Assembly (NCBI RefSeq): GCF_025725665.1
Contig: NZ_CP107009.1
Coordinates: 1,736,001-1,800,000 of the forward strand
From: Halomonas sp. LR3S48
GTDB lineage: Bacteria; Pseudomonadota; Gammaproteobacteria; Pseudomonadales; Halomonadaceae
Length of the DNA: 64,000 nucleotides
Direction of reading: 5' to 3'
The notes beneath the pieces were generated by a model. It was not told where the DNA came from and ran no database searches. It saw only the letters and a list, made by a program, of their open reading frames with translations. A program made the translations under genes and the position numbers. This document shows positions 8,774-16,697 of the stretch, piece by piece; positions within the stretch are counted from its first letter, which is position 1, and every line of letters starts with the position of its first letter.

Positions 8774-9862
8774 TCAGCGCCTGATCTCGGCGCCAGCCGC
8801 CGGGAAATGTTCCCGAGTATTGTTGGCAATGCGCACCAATGCCAGCATCAGTGGTACCTCCACCAGCACGCCCACCACCGTAGCCAACGCCGCGCCCGAC
8901 TGCAGGCCGAACAGCGCAATGGCGGCGGCCACCGCCAGCTCGAAGAAGTTGCTGGCGCCGATCATGGCGCCTGGGGCGGCCACGCTATGCGGTACCTTCC
9001 ATGCCTTGGCCCAGCCGTAGGCGATGAAGAAGATCAGGAAGGTCTGGAAGACCAGTGGAATGGCGATCAGCACGATATGCAGCGGGTTGGCGATGATCAC
9101 GTCGCCCTGGAAGGCGAACAGCAGAGCCAGGGTGATGATAAGCCCGATGGGTGTGATCGGGCCTATGCGCTTCATGAAGACGTTGTCGTACCACTCGATG
9201 CCGCGGCGGGCGATCAGGGTGCGCCGGGTCAGGTAGCCGGCGGCGAGCGGTATGACGATGTAGAGCACCACCGACAGCGCCACGGTATCCCAGGGTACTT
9301 GAATGTTGGACACGCCGAGCAGGAAGACCACGATGGGCGCGAAGGCGAACAGCATGATCAGGTCGTTGAGTGCCACCTGCACCAGGGTGTAGGCGGCATC
9401 CCCGCGGGTCAGGTAGCTCCACACGAAGACCATGGCGGTGCAGGGTGCGGCGCCGAGCAGGATGGCGCCGGCCAGGTACTGGCTCGCAAGGTGCTCCGGA
9501 ATCAGCGGTCGGAACACCACCATCAGGAAGAACCAGGCGATGGCGAACATGGTGAATGGCTTGATCAGCCAGTTCACCGTGGTCGTGATGACGAGCCCCT
9601 TGGGCTGGCGGTGCACGCCGAGTACGGCGGCGAAGTCGATCTGCGCCATCATCGGGAAGATCATTGCCCATATGAGGAGTGCCACCGGAATCGATACTTG
9701 GGCAATTTCGAAACGCGATAGGGTTTCGGGTACCGCTGGGGCAAACTGGCCTAGCAGCACACCGGCGACAATGGCCAGCGCCACCCATATGGAGAGGTAG
9801 CGTTCGAACCGCCCCATTCCCTCGGTAGTAGAGGGGAGCTGGGTGCCTTGCCCTGCCGTCAT
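8774..9862 (-). CDS. ACR3 family arsenite efflux transporter
   Basis: Arsenite/H+ antiporter of the ACR3 (Arr/Bass) family, 362 residues, about 10 membrane segments. Family marks are MGRFERYLSIWVALAIVAG near the N-terminus, the segment GAAPCTAMVFVWS with the essential cysteine, ALNDLIMLFAFAP, and the conserved GAMIGASNFFELAVAAA. The start is the ATG read from 9862; a longer open frame upstream has no matching protein features. It is convergent with arsR (16 bases between stops). An ArsR-like palindrome lies 52–70 bases upstream of its start. It provides the As(III) branch of resistance, complementing ArsJ. Confidence 0.95.
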   Translation of the reverse strand: MTAGQGTQLPSTTEGMGRFERYLSIWVALAIVAGVLLGQFAPAVPETLSRFEIAQVSIPVALLIWAMIFPMMAQIDFAAVLGVHRQPKGLVITTTVNWLIKPFTMFAIAWFFLMVVFRPLIPEHLASQYLAGAILLGAAPCTAMVFVWSYLTRGDAAYTLVQVALNDLIMLFAFAPIVVFLLGVSNIQVPWDTVALSVVLYIVIPLAAGYLTRRTLIARRGIEWYDNVFMKRIGPITPIGLIITLALLFAFQGDVIIANPLHIVLIAIPLVFQTFLIFFIAYGWAKAWKVPHSVAAPGAMIGASNFFELAVAAAIALFGLQSGAALATVVGVLVEVPLMLALVRIANNTREHFPAAGAEIRR

Positions 9863-9913
9863 GACTTGGGTCCTTGTGAGGGAGCGACCTTGAGAAGTGA
9901 ACTGCCTGCATTG

Positions 9914-9931
9914 TATATGGGTATCCATATA
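9914..9931. promoter_or_regulatory. ArsR-like operator between ACR3 and fetA
   Basis: Palindrome with arms TATATG and CATATA around GGTATC, 16 of 18 positions symmetric, in the 122-base region between the divergent ACR3 and fetA genes. It has the same arm sequence and 6-base spacer as the palindrome upstream of gap. It is placed to control ACR3 and possibly also fetAB. Confidence 0.68.
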
Positions 9932-9984
9932 TGGCAAGCGGACCTCCACCCACCAATAGCGCCGCAAAGGGAGAAAGTACCGCT

Positions 9985-10605
9985 GTGGTTTATGACGATG
10001 TGCTGCGCCTGGATGCACTGACCATCGGCGATCTGAAAGCTGTCGACCTTGAGGTCGGGACCGGCGAGGTTGTCTGTTTGTCCGGCGCCAGTGGCTCAGG
10101 CAAGAGCCGGCTGCTGCGCGCGGTGGCCGATCTAGAGCCCCATGAAGGCGAGGTCTGGCTGGGCGACCAGGCCCAGACGCAGACGCCGGGCCACGCCTGG
10201 CGTCGCCAGGTGATGCTGGTGCCGGCCGAAAGCCACTGGTGGGCGGAGACGGTGGGCGAGCACTTTGCCCAAGAGCCGGAAGTGGCGGAACTGGAAGCCT
10301 TGGGGCTGGACCCCGAGGCCTTGACCTGGCAGATAGGGCGACTCTCCACGGGTGAGAAGCAGCGCCTGGGGGTGTTGCGGGCGGTAAGCCGCGACCCCCG
10401 CGTGTTGCTGCTCGACGAGCCCACTGCCAACCTGGATGACGCGACCAGCGAGCGTGTGGAAGCCTGGCTGACGGCGCGCATTCACGAGCGTGGCTGGCCG
10501 ACGCTGTGGGTGGCCCATGACCGAGGGCAGATAGCCCGAGTGGCCAGCCGCCACTGGCGGATCGCGAGCGGGCGGCTGGAGGAGGTGGAGGTCGCATGGA
10601 CGTGA
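9985..10605 (+). CDS. fetA: ABC transporter ATP-binding protein, FetA (YbbL) family
   Basis: Small ABC ATPase of about 206 residues pairing with the FetB membrane protein; the E. coli pair is a putative iron exporter linked to peroxide resistance. Motifs: Walker A SGASGSGKSR, a signature of the unusual form LSTGEKQR, Walker B VLLLDEPTANLD, and the switch histidine in WVAHDR. The ATG at 9931 overlaps the ArsR-like palindrome and has no ribosome site. The GTG at 9985 follows AAAGGGAG and gives the family-typical N-terminus, so it is preferred. It overlaps fetB by 10 bases. Confidence 0.88.
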   Translation: MVYDDVLRLDALTIGDLKAVDLEVGTGEVVCLSGASGSGKSRLLRAVADLEPHEGEVWLGDQAQTQTPGHAWRRQVMLVPAESHWWAETVGEHFAQEPEVAELEALGLDPEALTWQIGRLSTGEKQRLGVLRAVSRDPRVLLLDEPTANLDDATSERVEAWLTARIHERGWPTLWVAHDRGQIARVASRHWRIASGRLEEVEVAWT

Positions 10606-11399
10606 TCGAGCTCTCCTGGTGGCAACTGGCGCTGGCAGCAATGATGGTGGTGGTGCTTGCGGCCTGTACCTTCGCGATGCGGCTGGGCATGAGTCGCAGC
10701 CTGCTGGTTGCCGCGCTGCGTACCGTCATTCAGTTGGCGCTGGTCGGCCTGGTACTGGAGGCGCTGTTCGCCGCCGAGCGGCTGATGTGGGTCGTGCTGA
10801 TGGCATTGGCCATGTTGCTGGTCGCCGGGCGCGAGGTGATGGCTCGGCAGAAGCGTCGGCTGTTGGGCGGATGGGCTTTCGGCATCGGCACGCTGTCGAT
10901 GTTTCTCTCGTCGTTCACCGTCGCCGTGCTGACCCTGACGGTGATCATTGGTCCCGAGCCATGGTATCGCCCCCAGTATGCCATTCCGCTACTGGGCATG
11001 CTGCTGGGCAACACCATGACCGGAGTGGCCCTGGCGCTGGATCGCTTGACCGATACCGCCTGGCGCCAGCGTGGCGTGATCGAGAGCCGCCTGATGCTCG
11101 GCGAGCCGTGGCAGGTGGCGATAGGCGATATTCGTCGCGAGGCGATGCGCAGCGGCCTGATGCCAATGATCAATGCCATGGCTGCCGCGGGGGTGGTCAG
11201 CCTGCCGGGGATGATGACAGGCCAGATACTCGCCGGCACCGCGCCGGGCCTGGCGGTGAAGTACCAGATCCTGATCATGTTCGCGATCACGCTGGGAACC
11301 GGCTTCGGCACTCTGGCTGCAGTAGCCGCGGGCAGCCGCCGGCTGTTCGACTCCCGCGAGCGGCTGCGCCTGGATCGGCTCTCCATACCCCGCTCATGA
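10596..11399 (+). CDS. fetB: ABC transporter permease, FetB (YbbM, UPF0014) family
   Basis: Integral membrane protein of 267 residues with about 7 membrane segments, recognised as UPF0014/FetB by ALRTVIQLALVGLVLEALF, PLLGMLLGNTMTGVAL and SLPGMMTGQILAG. It is the membrane partner of the FetA ATPase encoded by the overlapping upstream gene. Iron export is the role reported for the E. coli homologue; the substrate here is inferred from family only. It is followed at once by a strong hairpin and the convergent thiolase gene. Confidence 0.9.
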   Translation: MDVIELSWWQLALAAMMVVVLAACTFAMRLGMSRSLLVAALRTVIQLALVGLVLEALFAAERLMWVVLMALAMLLVAGREVMARQKRRLLGGWAFGIGTLSMFLSSFTVAVLTLTVIIGPEPWYRPQYAIPLLGMLLGNTMTGVALALDRLTDTAWRQRGVIESRLMLGEPWQVAIGDIRREAMRSGLMPMINAMAAAGVVSLPGMMTGQILAGTAPGLAVKYQILIMFAITLGTGFGTLAAVAAGSRRLFDSRERLRLDRLSIPRS

Positions 11400-11401
11400 A
11401 A

Positions 11402-11429
11402 ACGCCCGCTTCGGTGTCGAAGCGGGCGT
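11402..11429. terminator. Bidirectional terminator between fetB and thiolase
   Basis: Perfect 12-bp stem (arms ACGCCCGCTTCG and CGAAGCGGGCGT) with a 4-base loop, 2 bases after the fetB stop and 20 bases beyond the thiolase stop codon. Only weak T-runs flank it. It is well placed to end both convergent transcripts. Confidence 0.75.
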
Positions 11430-11449
11430 CCATTGGCTTTAAAGCCCGG

Positions 11450-12637
11450 TCAGTCGATCAGCTCGATGGCCACTGCGGTGGCTTCGCCACCACCGATGCA
11501 CAGGCTGGCGATGCCGCGCTTGCCGCCCTTGGTGCGTAGGGCGTGGATCAGGGTGGCGATGATGCGCGAACCGGTGGAGCCGATGGGGTGGCCCTGGGCG
11601 CAGGCGCCGCCGAAGACGTTGACCTTGTTGTGGGGGATGTCGAGCCCATCCATGGCCAGCAGGGTAACCACGGCGAAGGCCTCGTTGATCTCGAACAGGT
11701 CGACGTCAGCGACGCTCCAGTCCAGCTTCTTCAACAGCTTGTCGATGGCGCCCACCGGGGCGATGGTGAACTCGCTGGGATGCTGGGAGTGGGTGCTGTG
11801 GCCGAGCATGCGTGCCAGCGGCTTGCTGCCCAGCCTGTCGGCAGCCGCCTGAGTGGCCAGGATCAGCGCCGAGGCGCCATCCGAGATGGAGCTGGAGTTG
11901 GCGGCGGTGATGGTCCCGTCCTTGGCGAAGGCGGGCCGCAACTGGCGGATCTTGTCGAGCTTGGCCTGGAACGGCTGCTCGTCATGCTCGACCACGCTCT
12001 CGCCCTGGCGGCTGGTGACGGTGACCGGGGCCATCTCGGCCGTCAGGTGACCGGCGTTGGTGGCCTCCATGGCGCGCTCCAGCGAGGCGATGGCGAAGTC
12101 ATCCAGGCGCTCGCGCGAATAGCCGCGCTCGCTGGCGACGTCCTGGGCGAATACGCCCATCAGCTTGCCGGTCTCGGCGTCTTCCAGGCCGTCGAGGAAC
12201 ATGTGATCCTTCAGTTCGCCGTGGCCCAGGCGGTAACCGGTACGCGCCTTGGTCAGCACGTGCGGGGCGTTGGACATCGATTCCATGCCGCCGGCCAGGA
12301 CCACCTCGCCGCTGCCGGCACGGATCAGGTCATGTGCCAGCATGGCGGCCTTCATGCCCGAGCCGCACAGCTTGTTGATGGTGGTGGCGCCGATGCCATC
12401 GGGTATGCCGGCCTGGCGCATGGCCTGGCGGGCAGGGCCCTGCTTGACGCCGCCTGGCAACACACAGCCCATGATGCCTTCATCGATGGCGCTGGCTTCG
12501 ATACCGGCACGTTCGATGGCGGCACGGATGGCAGTGGCGGCAAGCTCAGGGGCCGTGAGGCTCGAGAGACTGCCCAGCATGCCGCCCATCGGCGTGCGGG
12601 CAGCGGAAAGGAAAACGATATCGTTGGGGCTGCTCAT
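11450..12637 (-). CDS. Acetyl-CoA C-acyltransferase (thiolase)
   Basis: Thiolase of 395 residues. Condenses two acetyl-CoA or cleaves beta-ketoacyl-CoA, depending on the member. Catalytic features: nucleophilic cysteine in NKLCGSGMKA near residue 90, NEAFAV, the GHP motif in GGACAQGHPIGSTG, and the C-terminal cysteine in CIGGGEATA. The start ATG at 12637 has an AGGAG site; the longer open frame beyond it is not supported. It is divergent from the TetR regulator and shares with the acyl-CoA ligase gene a 17-base upstream box, which suggests common control. With the neighbouring HSD10-like dehydrogenase it would fit degradation of short or branched acyl-CoA (2-methyl-branched compounds, isoleucine-type) or general beta-oxidation. 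Confidence 0.93.
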   Translation of the reverse strand: MSSPNDIVFLSAARTPMGGMLGSLSSLTAPELAATAIRAAIERAGIEASAIDEGIMGCVLPGGVKQGPARQAMRQAGIPDGIGATTINKLCGSGMKAAMLAHDLIRAGSGEVVLAGGMESMSNAPHVLTKARTGYRLGHGELKDHMFLDGLEDAETGKLMGVFAQDVASERGYSRERLDDFAIASLERAMEATNAGHLTAEMAPVTVTSRQGESVVEHDEQPFQAKLDKIRQLRPAFAKDGTITAANSSSISDGASALILATQAAADRLGSKPLARMLGHSTHSQHPSEFTIAPVGAIDKLLKKLDWSVADVDLFEINEAFAVVTLLAMDGLDIPHNKVNVFGGACAQGHPIGSTGSRIIATLIHALRTKGGKRGIASLCIGGGEATAVAIELID

Positions 12638-12776
12638 GGTGGCGGTCTCCTGTCGAATCATCCGTTGTGATTGTCGTCCTCGAGAGCCGGTCGTGACGGG
12701 GCTTTCGGGTATCTCATCGGGCGTTCTCTGCAATATGTTGCGTTGACCTGTCAGCGACGCTGTGTTTTTCTCAAGA

Positions 12777-12795
12777 TCAACCAAGCAAGCGCTAG
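12777..12795 (-). promoter_or_regulatory. KstR2-like TetR operator, copy 1 (thiolase/tetR divergent region)
   Basis: On the minus strand this reads CTAGCGCTTG (12795–12786) followed by CTTGGTTGA. The 17-base stretch AGCGCTTGCTTGGTTGA differs at one position from the copy upstream of the acyl-CoA ligase at 13469–13485. The core CNAGCGCTTG resembles the CAAG-N2-CTTG operator known for KstR2-type TetR repressors. It lies just upstream of the TetR gene and faces the thiolase. Confidence 0.6.
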
Positions 12796-12805
12796 TGTAA
12801 ACCCG

Positions 12806-13411
12806 ATGAATGTCGTTAACGAGTCCCCTCGCCGTAAGGAATTGACCCGTCTGGCCGCCCAGTTGTTCGTTCAGGAGGGCTTCGACCGCACGACGGTGCG
12901 TATGCTTGCCCAGGAGATGGGTATCAAGTCCGGCAGCCTGTTCCACCATTTTCGCGACAAGCAGGAAATCCTGGCGGCAGTCATCGAGGAGGGCACCCAG
13001 AATGCCCTGACACTGGCCCGGCAGGCCCTGGAAGAATGCGGCGATTCGGCCAGCGCGCGCCTGCATGCCATGGCCCGCGCGCATCTGGAAACGCTGCTGA
13101 CCGATCGTAACGCCCATGTCGTCGCGCTCTATGAGTGGCGGCGGCTGGACGCGGCGGCACGGGACCACCTGAGCCATTTGCGCGACGCCTACGAAGAGCT
13201 ATGGGAGCGGGTCATCGACGAAGCCCTGGAAGCCGGGCTCGTTCATGGCGATCGTTTCCTGGTGTCACGCTTCGTCATGGGGGCGCTGAACTGGACGGTG
13301 CGCTGGTACGACCCCGAGGGGCCGCGCAAGCCGGAGGACCTGGCTCACGAATTGGTCGCCATGATTGCCCCTGCGACCCACTTCCCGCCTGGGCAGTCGA
13401 CCAAGGTCTAG
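12806..13411 (+). CDS. TetR family regulator, KstR2-like
   Basis: Repressor of about 201 residues. The N-terminal helix-turn-helix spans about residues 10–55 (TRLAAQLFVQEGFDRTTVRM, then MGIKSGSLFHHFRDKQEIL), the form seen in KstR2-like regulators of acyl-CoA catabolism. The C-terminal half is a helical ligand domain, probably binding an acyl-CoA. The ATG at 12806 is preferred; the frame is open further upstream but runs through the intergenic operator. No strong ribosome site is visible. The gene sits between the thiolase (divergent) and the acyl-CoA ligase (same direction), with CNAGCGCTTG boxes on both sides, so it most likely controls this cluster and itself. Ligand unknown. Confidence 0.87.
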   Translation: MNVVNESPRRKELTRLAAQLFVQEGFDRTTVRMLAQEMGIKSGSLFHHFRDKQEILAAVIEEGTQNALTLARQALEECGDSASARLHAMARAHLETLLTDRNAHVVALYEWRRLDAAARDHLSHLRDAYEELWERVIDEALEAGLVHGDRFLVSRFVMGALNWTVRWYDPEGPRKPEDLAHELVAMIAPATHFPPGQSTKV

Positions 13412-13466
13412 CCCGGGTCCCCGCTTTCGGGGGTTGCCCTGCCCACGCTTTGCTTCTAGCTTGTAC

Positions 13467-13485
13467 CGAGCGCTTGCTAGGTTGA
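13467..13485 (+). promoter_or_regulatory. KstR2-like TetR operator, copy 2 (upstream of acyl-CoA ligase)
   Basis: CGAGCGCTTG followed by CTAGGTTGA. The 17-base AGCGCTTGCTAGGTTGA matches the copy facing the thiolase in 16 of 17 positions and has the same orientation relative to the downstream gene. Its 3' end runs into TTGACG, a possible -35 element. Confidence 0.6.
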
Positions 13486-13498
13486 CGCTTACGTCAAC
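13481..13498. promoter_or_regulatory. GTTGACG/CGTCAAC inverted repeat upstream of acyl-CoA ligase
   Basis: Perfect 7-bp arms with a 4-base spacer (CTTA), overlapping the 3' end of the KstR2-like box. The layout resembles LiuR-type MerR operators of branched-chain acyl-CoA genes in gammaproteobacteria; no such regulator is encoded in the window. TTGACG inside it may be a -35 element, though the matching -10 is weak. Confidence 0.45.
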
Positions 13499-13605
13499 GG
13501 CATCTAAAGCAGAAAGGAATGACCGAGAGCCAGCCCGGCAGACCTGCCTATATCGGACCGGGCCGAGTTCCAACAACAAGCACAACCGGTACAAGAGGGC
13601 AGTCC

Positions 13606-15267
13606 ATGAGCACCCAACAGCTTCCTGAGTACTCCTCCTATTACGAGCGTTTCTCCATCGATGAAGTCATCGCCCGCCTCGATGACCACGGCGATGGCAA
13701 GTTCAACGCCTTCGAGTCCTGCTGTGGCCGTCACCTGCGCGCCGGTCGTGGCGAGGTGCTGGCACTGATTCACGAGGACACGCAGGGCAACGTGAATCGG
13801 CTCACCTACGCCGAGCTTGAAGTCCGGAGCGCCAGGCTCGCCGGCTGGTTCGCCGAGCGCGGGCTCGGCGTGGGCGATCGCATCGCCTGCATGCTGCCGC
13901 GCTCGCCCGAGCTGCTGGTGGCGGTGTTGGCCACCTGGCGCATCGGGGCGGTCTACCAGCCGCTCTTCACCGCCTTCGGCCCCGACGCCGTCGACTACCG
14001 GTTGGGCCGTGCCGACACCAAGCTGGTGATCACCGATCACGCCAACCGCTTCAAGTTCGATGGCCTCTCGCAATGCCCTGCGGTGCTGGCCGTGGGCGGT
14101 CCAAGCGAGGGGCACGATGCCGATCTCGACTGGAGCGAGGCACTGGCGCATTCACCCATCGGGGCCAATCCCCCGCGGCTCTCGCCGGAGGCGCCTTTCC
14201 TGCAGATGTTTACCTCCGGTACCGTGGGCAAGCCCAAGGGCGTGGCGGTGCCGCTCTCCGGCATGCCGGCCTTCGCGCTTTACATGGAGCTGGCCATCGA
14301 CCTGCGCGAGAGCGACCGCTTCTGGAACATGGCCGACCCGGGCTGGGCCTATGGCCTCTATTACGCCATCGCCGGGCCGCTGCTGCTGGGTGTGACCACG
14401 CACTTTTGCGAGGCGGGCTTCAGCGCGGAAGGGGCGCTGGCGTTCATGCAGCGCCACCGCATCACCAATTTCGCCGCCGCCCCCACCGCCTATCGACTGA
14501 TGAAGGCATCGGGGTTGTTCGACGATGCCCGCCAGCGTCTCGAGCTACGCGTGGCCAGTTCCGCCGGCGAGCCTCTCAACACCGAGGTGGTGACCTGGGT
14601 CGAGCGCGCGCTGGGCTGCCCGGTGATGGACCACTATGGCCAGACTGAAACCGGCATGACCTGCTGCAACCATCATGCCCTGGAGCATCCCAAGCACGTC
14701 GGCGCCATGGGCGTGCCGATGCCGGGCTACCGGCTGGCCATCCTCGACGCCGAGTACAAGGAGCTGCCGCCGGGGGAGCCGGGCGTGCTGGCGGTGGACA
14801 TCGAGCGCTCGCCGGCCCACTTCTTTGCTGGCTACACCTGGCAGGAGAAGCATCCCTTCGCGGGCGGCTACTACCTGACCGGCGACGTGGTGGTCCGCAA
14901 CGAGGACGGCACCTTTCAGTTTGCCGGCCGCGACGACGACATCATCACCACCGCCGGCTATCGGGTGGGGCCCACCGACGTCGAAAATACCGTCATGACC
15001 CATCCGGCGGTGGCCGAGTCCGCCGCGGTGGGCCAACCCGACGAAATCCGCGGCGAGATCATCAAGTCCTACATCGTGCTGCGCGAAGGCTTCGAGGCGA
15101 GCGACGAACTGGCCGACGAGATTCGTCAACGGGTGCGCGAGCGTCTCTCTACCCATGCCTTCCCGCGGGTCATCGAGTTTGTCGACACCCTGCCCAAGAC
15201 ACCCAGCGGCAAGATCCAACGCTTCAAGTTGCGTGCCGACGCCGCCGAGAAGGCGGAAGCGAAATGA
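13606..15267 (+). CDS. AMP-dependent acyl-CoA synthetase
   Basis: ANL-superfamily ligase of 553 residues that would activate a carboxylic acid to its CoA thioester through an acyl-adenylate. Motifs: the P-loop FTSGTVGKPKG near residues 203–213, DHYGQTETGM (A5), TGDVVV (A7), and the C-terminal PKTPSGKIQR containing the catalytic lysine (A10). The N-terminus (YYERFSIDEV) and general layout resemble medium-chain/short-chain acyl-CoA synthetases rather than acetate-specific Acs. Start ATG 13606 follows AGAGGG; an in-frame upstream ATG at 13519 lies in the promoter region. The HSD10-like dehydrogenase gene follows after 16 bases, so they form an operon. The exact acid is unknown. Confidence 0.9.
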   Translation: MSTQQLPEYSSYYERFSIDEVIARLDDHGDGKFNAFESCCGRHLRAGRGEVLALIHEDTQGNVNRLTYAELEVRSARLAGWFAERGLGVGDRIACMLPRSPELLVAVLATWRIGAVYQPLFTAFGPDAVDYRLGRADTKLVITDHANRFKFDGLSQCPAVLAVGGPSEGHDADLDWSEALAHSPIGANPPRLSPEAPFLQMFTSGTVGKPKGVAVPLSGMPAFALYMELAIDLRESDRFWNMADPGWAYGLYYAIAGPLLLGVTTHFCEAGFSAEGALAFMQRHRITNFAAAPTAYRLMKASGLFDDARQRLELRVASSAGEPLNTEVVTWVERALGCPVMDHYGQTETGMTCCNHHALEHPKHVGAMGVPMPGYRLAILDAEYKELPPGEPGVLAVDIERSPAHFFAGYTWQEKHPFAGGYYLTGDVVVRNEDGTFQFAGRDDDIITTAGYRVGPTDVENTVMTHPAVAESAAVGQPDEIRGEIIKSYIVLREGFEASDELADEIRQRVRERLSTHAFPRVIEFVDTLPKTPSGKIQRFKLRADAAEKAEAK

Positions 15268-15283
15268 ACCGGGAGTATTCTGA

Positions 15284-16051
15284 ATGCAAGTGAAGGACCG
15301 TACCTTTCTGATCACCGGCGCCGCCTCCGGACTGGGGGCGGCTACGGCCGAACGTCTGGTCTCCGGCGGTGGCCGGGTCGTGCTATGCGACCTCAGCGAT
15401 GCCGCCGAGATCCATGCCGAAAAGCTCGGCGAGGCTGCCCGTGCGGTGCGTGGCGACGTGACTTCGGCCACTGACATGCAGGCGGCGGTGGATGCTGCCG
15501 TGGCGCTGGGCGGTGAAAGCGGCCTCGCCGGCGTGGTGCACTGCGCCGGGGTGGTCAGCGTGGCCAAGCTGGTCGACCGCGAAGGCAATCCCGCCGATCT
15601 CGATGCATATGCGCGCACCGTGCAGATCAACCTGGTGGGCACCTTCAACGTGATGCGGCTGGCTGCCGCCGCCATGGCCAAGAATGCGCCCGGCGAGGAC
15701 GGCGAGCGCGGGGTGATCGTCAATACCGCTTCCGTTGCTGCTTTTGACGGCCAAGTGGGGCAGTGTGCCTACAGCGCCTCGAAAGCCGGCGTGGTGGGTA
15801 TGAGCCTGCCGGCGGCACGTGAGCTGTCGCGGCACGGTATTCGCGTGATGGCGATAGCGCCCGGCGTGTTCCAGACGCCGATGATGAGCGAGATTCCCGA
15901 CGAGGCCGCCAAGGCATTGGCTGCCTCGGTGCCCTTTCCCAAGCGACTGGGGCATCCCGACGAGTTCGCCCGTCTGGCCGAACAGATCATCACCAACGCC
16001 ATGCTAAACGGCGAAGTGGTGCGCCTGGACGGCGGCATTCGCATGCAGTGA
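15284..16051 (+). CDS. SDR family 3-hydroxyacyl-CoA dehydrogenase (HSD10-like)
   Basis: Short-chain dehydrogenase of 255 residues, resembling 3-hydroxy-2-methylbutyryl-CoA dehydrogenase/HSD17B10 proteins. It would oxidise a 3-hydroxyacyl-CoA with NAD+. Visible are the nucleotide loop TGAASGLG at residues 11–18, HCAGVV, the catalytic serine in NTASVAAFDGQ, and YSASKAGV with the catalytic Tyr/Lys. The conserved GQ after the serine and PFPKRLGHPDEFA near the C-terminus are typical of this subgroup. It is 16 bases after the acyl-CoA ligase with a GGGAG-like site. With the thiolase nearby, this gives two steps of a beta-oxidation-type route. Confidence 0.9.
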   Translation: MQVKDRTFLITGAASGLGAATAERLVSGGGRVVLCDLSDAAEIHAEKLGEAARAVRGDVTSATDMQAAVDAAVALGGESGLAGVVHCAGVVSVAKLVDREGNPADLDAYARTVQINLVGTFNVMRLAAAAMAKNAPGEDGERGVIVNTASVAAFDGQVGQCAYSASKAGVVGMSLPAARELSRHGIRVMAIAPGVFQTPMMSEIPDEAAKALAASVPFPKRLGHPDEFARLAEQIITNAMLNGEVVRLDGGIRMQ

Positions 16052-16140
16052 GCGTTGGTGGCCGCACTTGGCAGGTACTGGCTGGCACGCTAGCGTAGGG
16101 CGCTCAACAAGACGCACGACAAGATCAGGGGAGCACCCGC

Positions 16141-16593
16141 ATGGCCAGCCAGGAGACCGGCTCCGACCTTCAGCTCGACAACCAGCTCTGCTTTACGCTC
16201 TACACGACCTCGCTGCTGATGACCAAGTTCTACAAGCCCCTGCTCAAGGGGCTTGGCCTCACCTATCCCCAATACCTGGTGCTGCTTACCCTGTGGCAGG
16301 AGGATGGCCAGAGCGCCGGCGCCATCAGTCGGCGCCTGATGACCGATACCGGCTCGCTGACTCCCGTATTCAAGCGCCTGGAGGCCGACGGTCTGCTCAG
16401 GCGGGTGCGTAGCCGCCGTGACGAACGGGTCGTCGAACTCTTTCTCACCGAGCGGGGCAGGGCCATGCAATCGCAGGCCGAGGAGATACCCGATTGCGTG
16501 ATAATGGCCAGTGGCCAGTCGCCGGACGAACTGGCCGAACTCAAGGCGCGGCTGGAGACGCTGCGCGAGAGGCTCGAGGAAGCCATGCCATGA
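16141..16593 (+). CDS. MarR family regulator, OhrR-like
   Basis: Winged-helix regulator of 150 residues. The N-terminal LDNQLCFTLYTTSLLMTKFY and LTYPQYLVLLTLW match OhrR organic-peroxide sensors, and Cys17 sits where OhrR proteins carry their reactive cysteine (Cys15 in B. subtilis, Cys22 in Xanthomonas). The wing region is RVRSRRDERVVELFLTERG. OhrR normally represses ohr, which is not in the window. Here the gene follows the dehydrogenase by 89 bases in the same direction. It may be co-regulated with acyl-CoA metabolism or be independent. Confidence 0.85.
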   Translation: MASQETGSDLQLDNQLCFTLYTTSLLMTKFYKPLLKGLGLTYPQYLVLLTLWQEDGQSAGAISRRLMTDTGSLTPVFKRLEADGLLRRVRSRRDERVVELFLTERGRAMQSQAEEIPDCVIMASGQSPDELAELKARLETLRERLEEAMP

Positions 16594-16697
16594 TCGCTCC
16601 CCGCCTTTAGCCCAGCACGCTCCCTCGGCATGGTTCGTTGCATTGGTTGGTGCGCAATCATTCGTTGCACCTTTGATATGTGCACCAAATAAGCGTG

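Noticed and set aside
8516..9721. 401-codon frame on the plus strand over ACR3
   Set aside because: Its codons run antisense to the well-recognised ACR3 protein and give His/Gln/Asp-rich nonsense.
9863..10729. N-terminal extension of ACR3 on the minus strand
   Set aside because: Open only by GC bias; it is antisense to fetA and has no family match.
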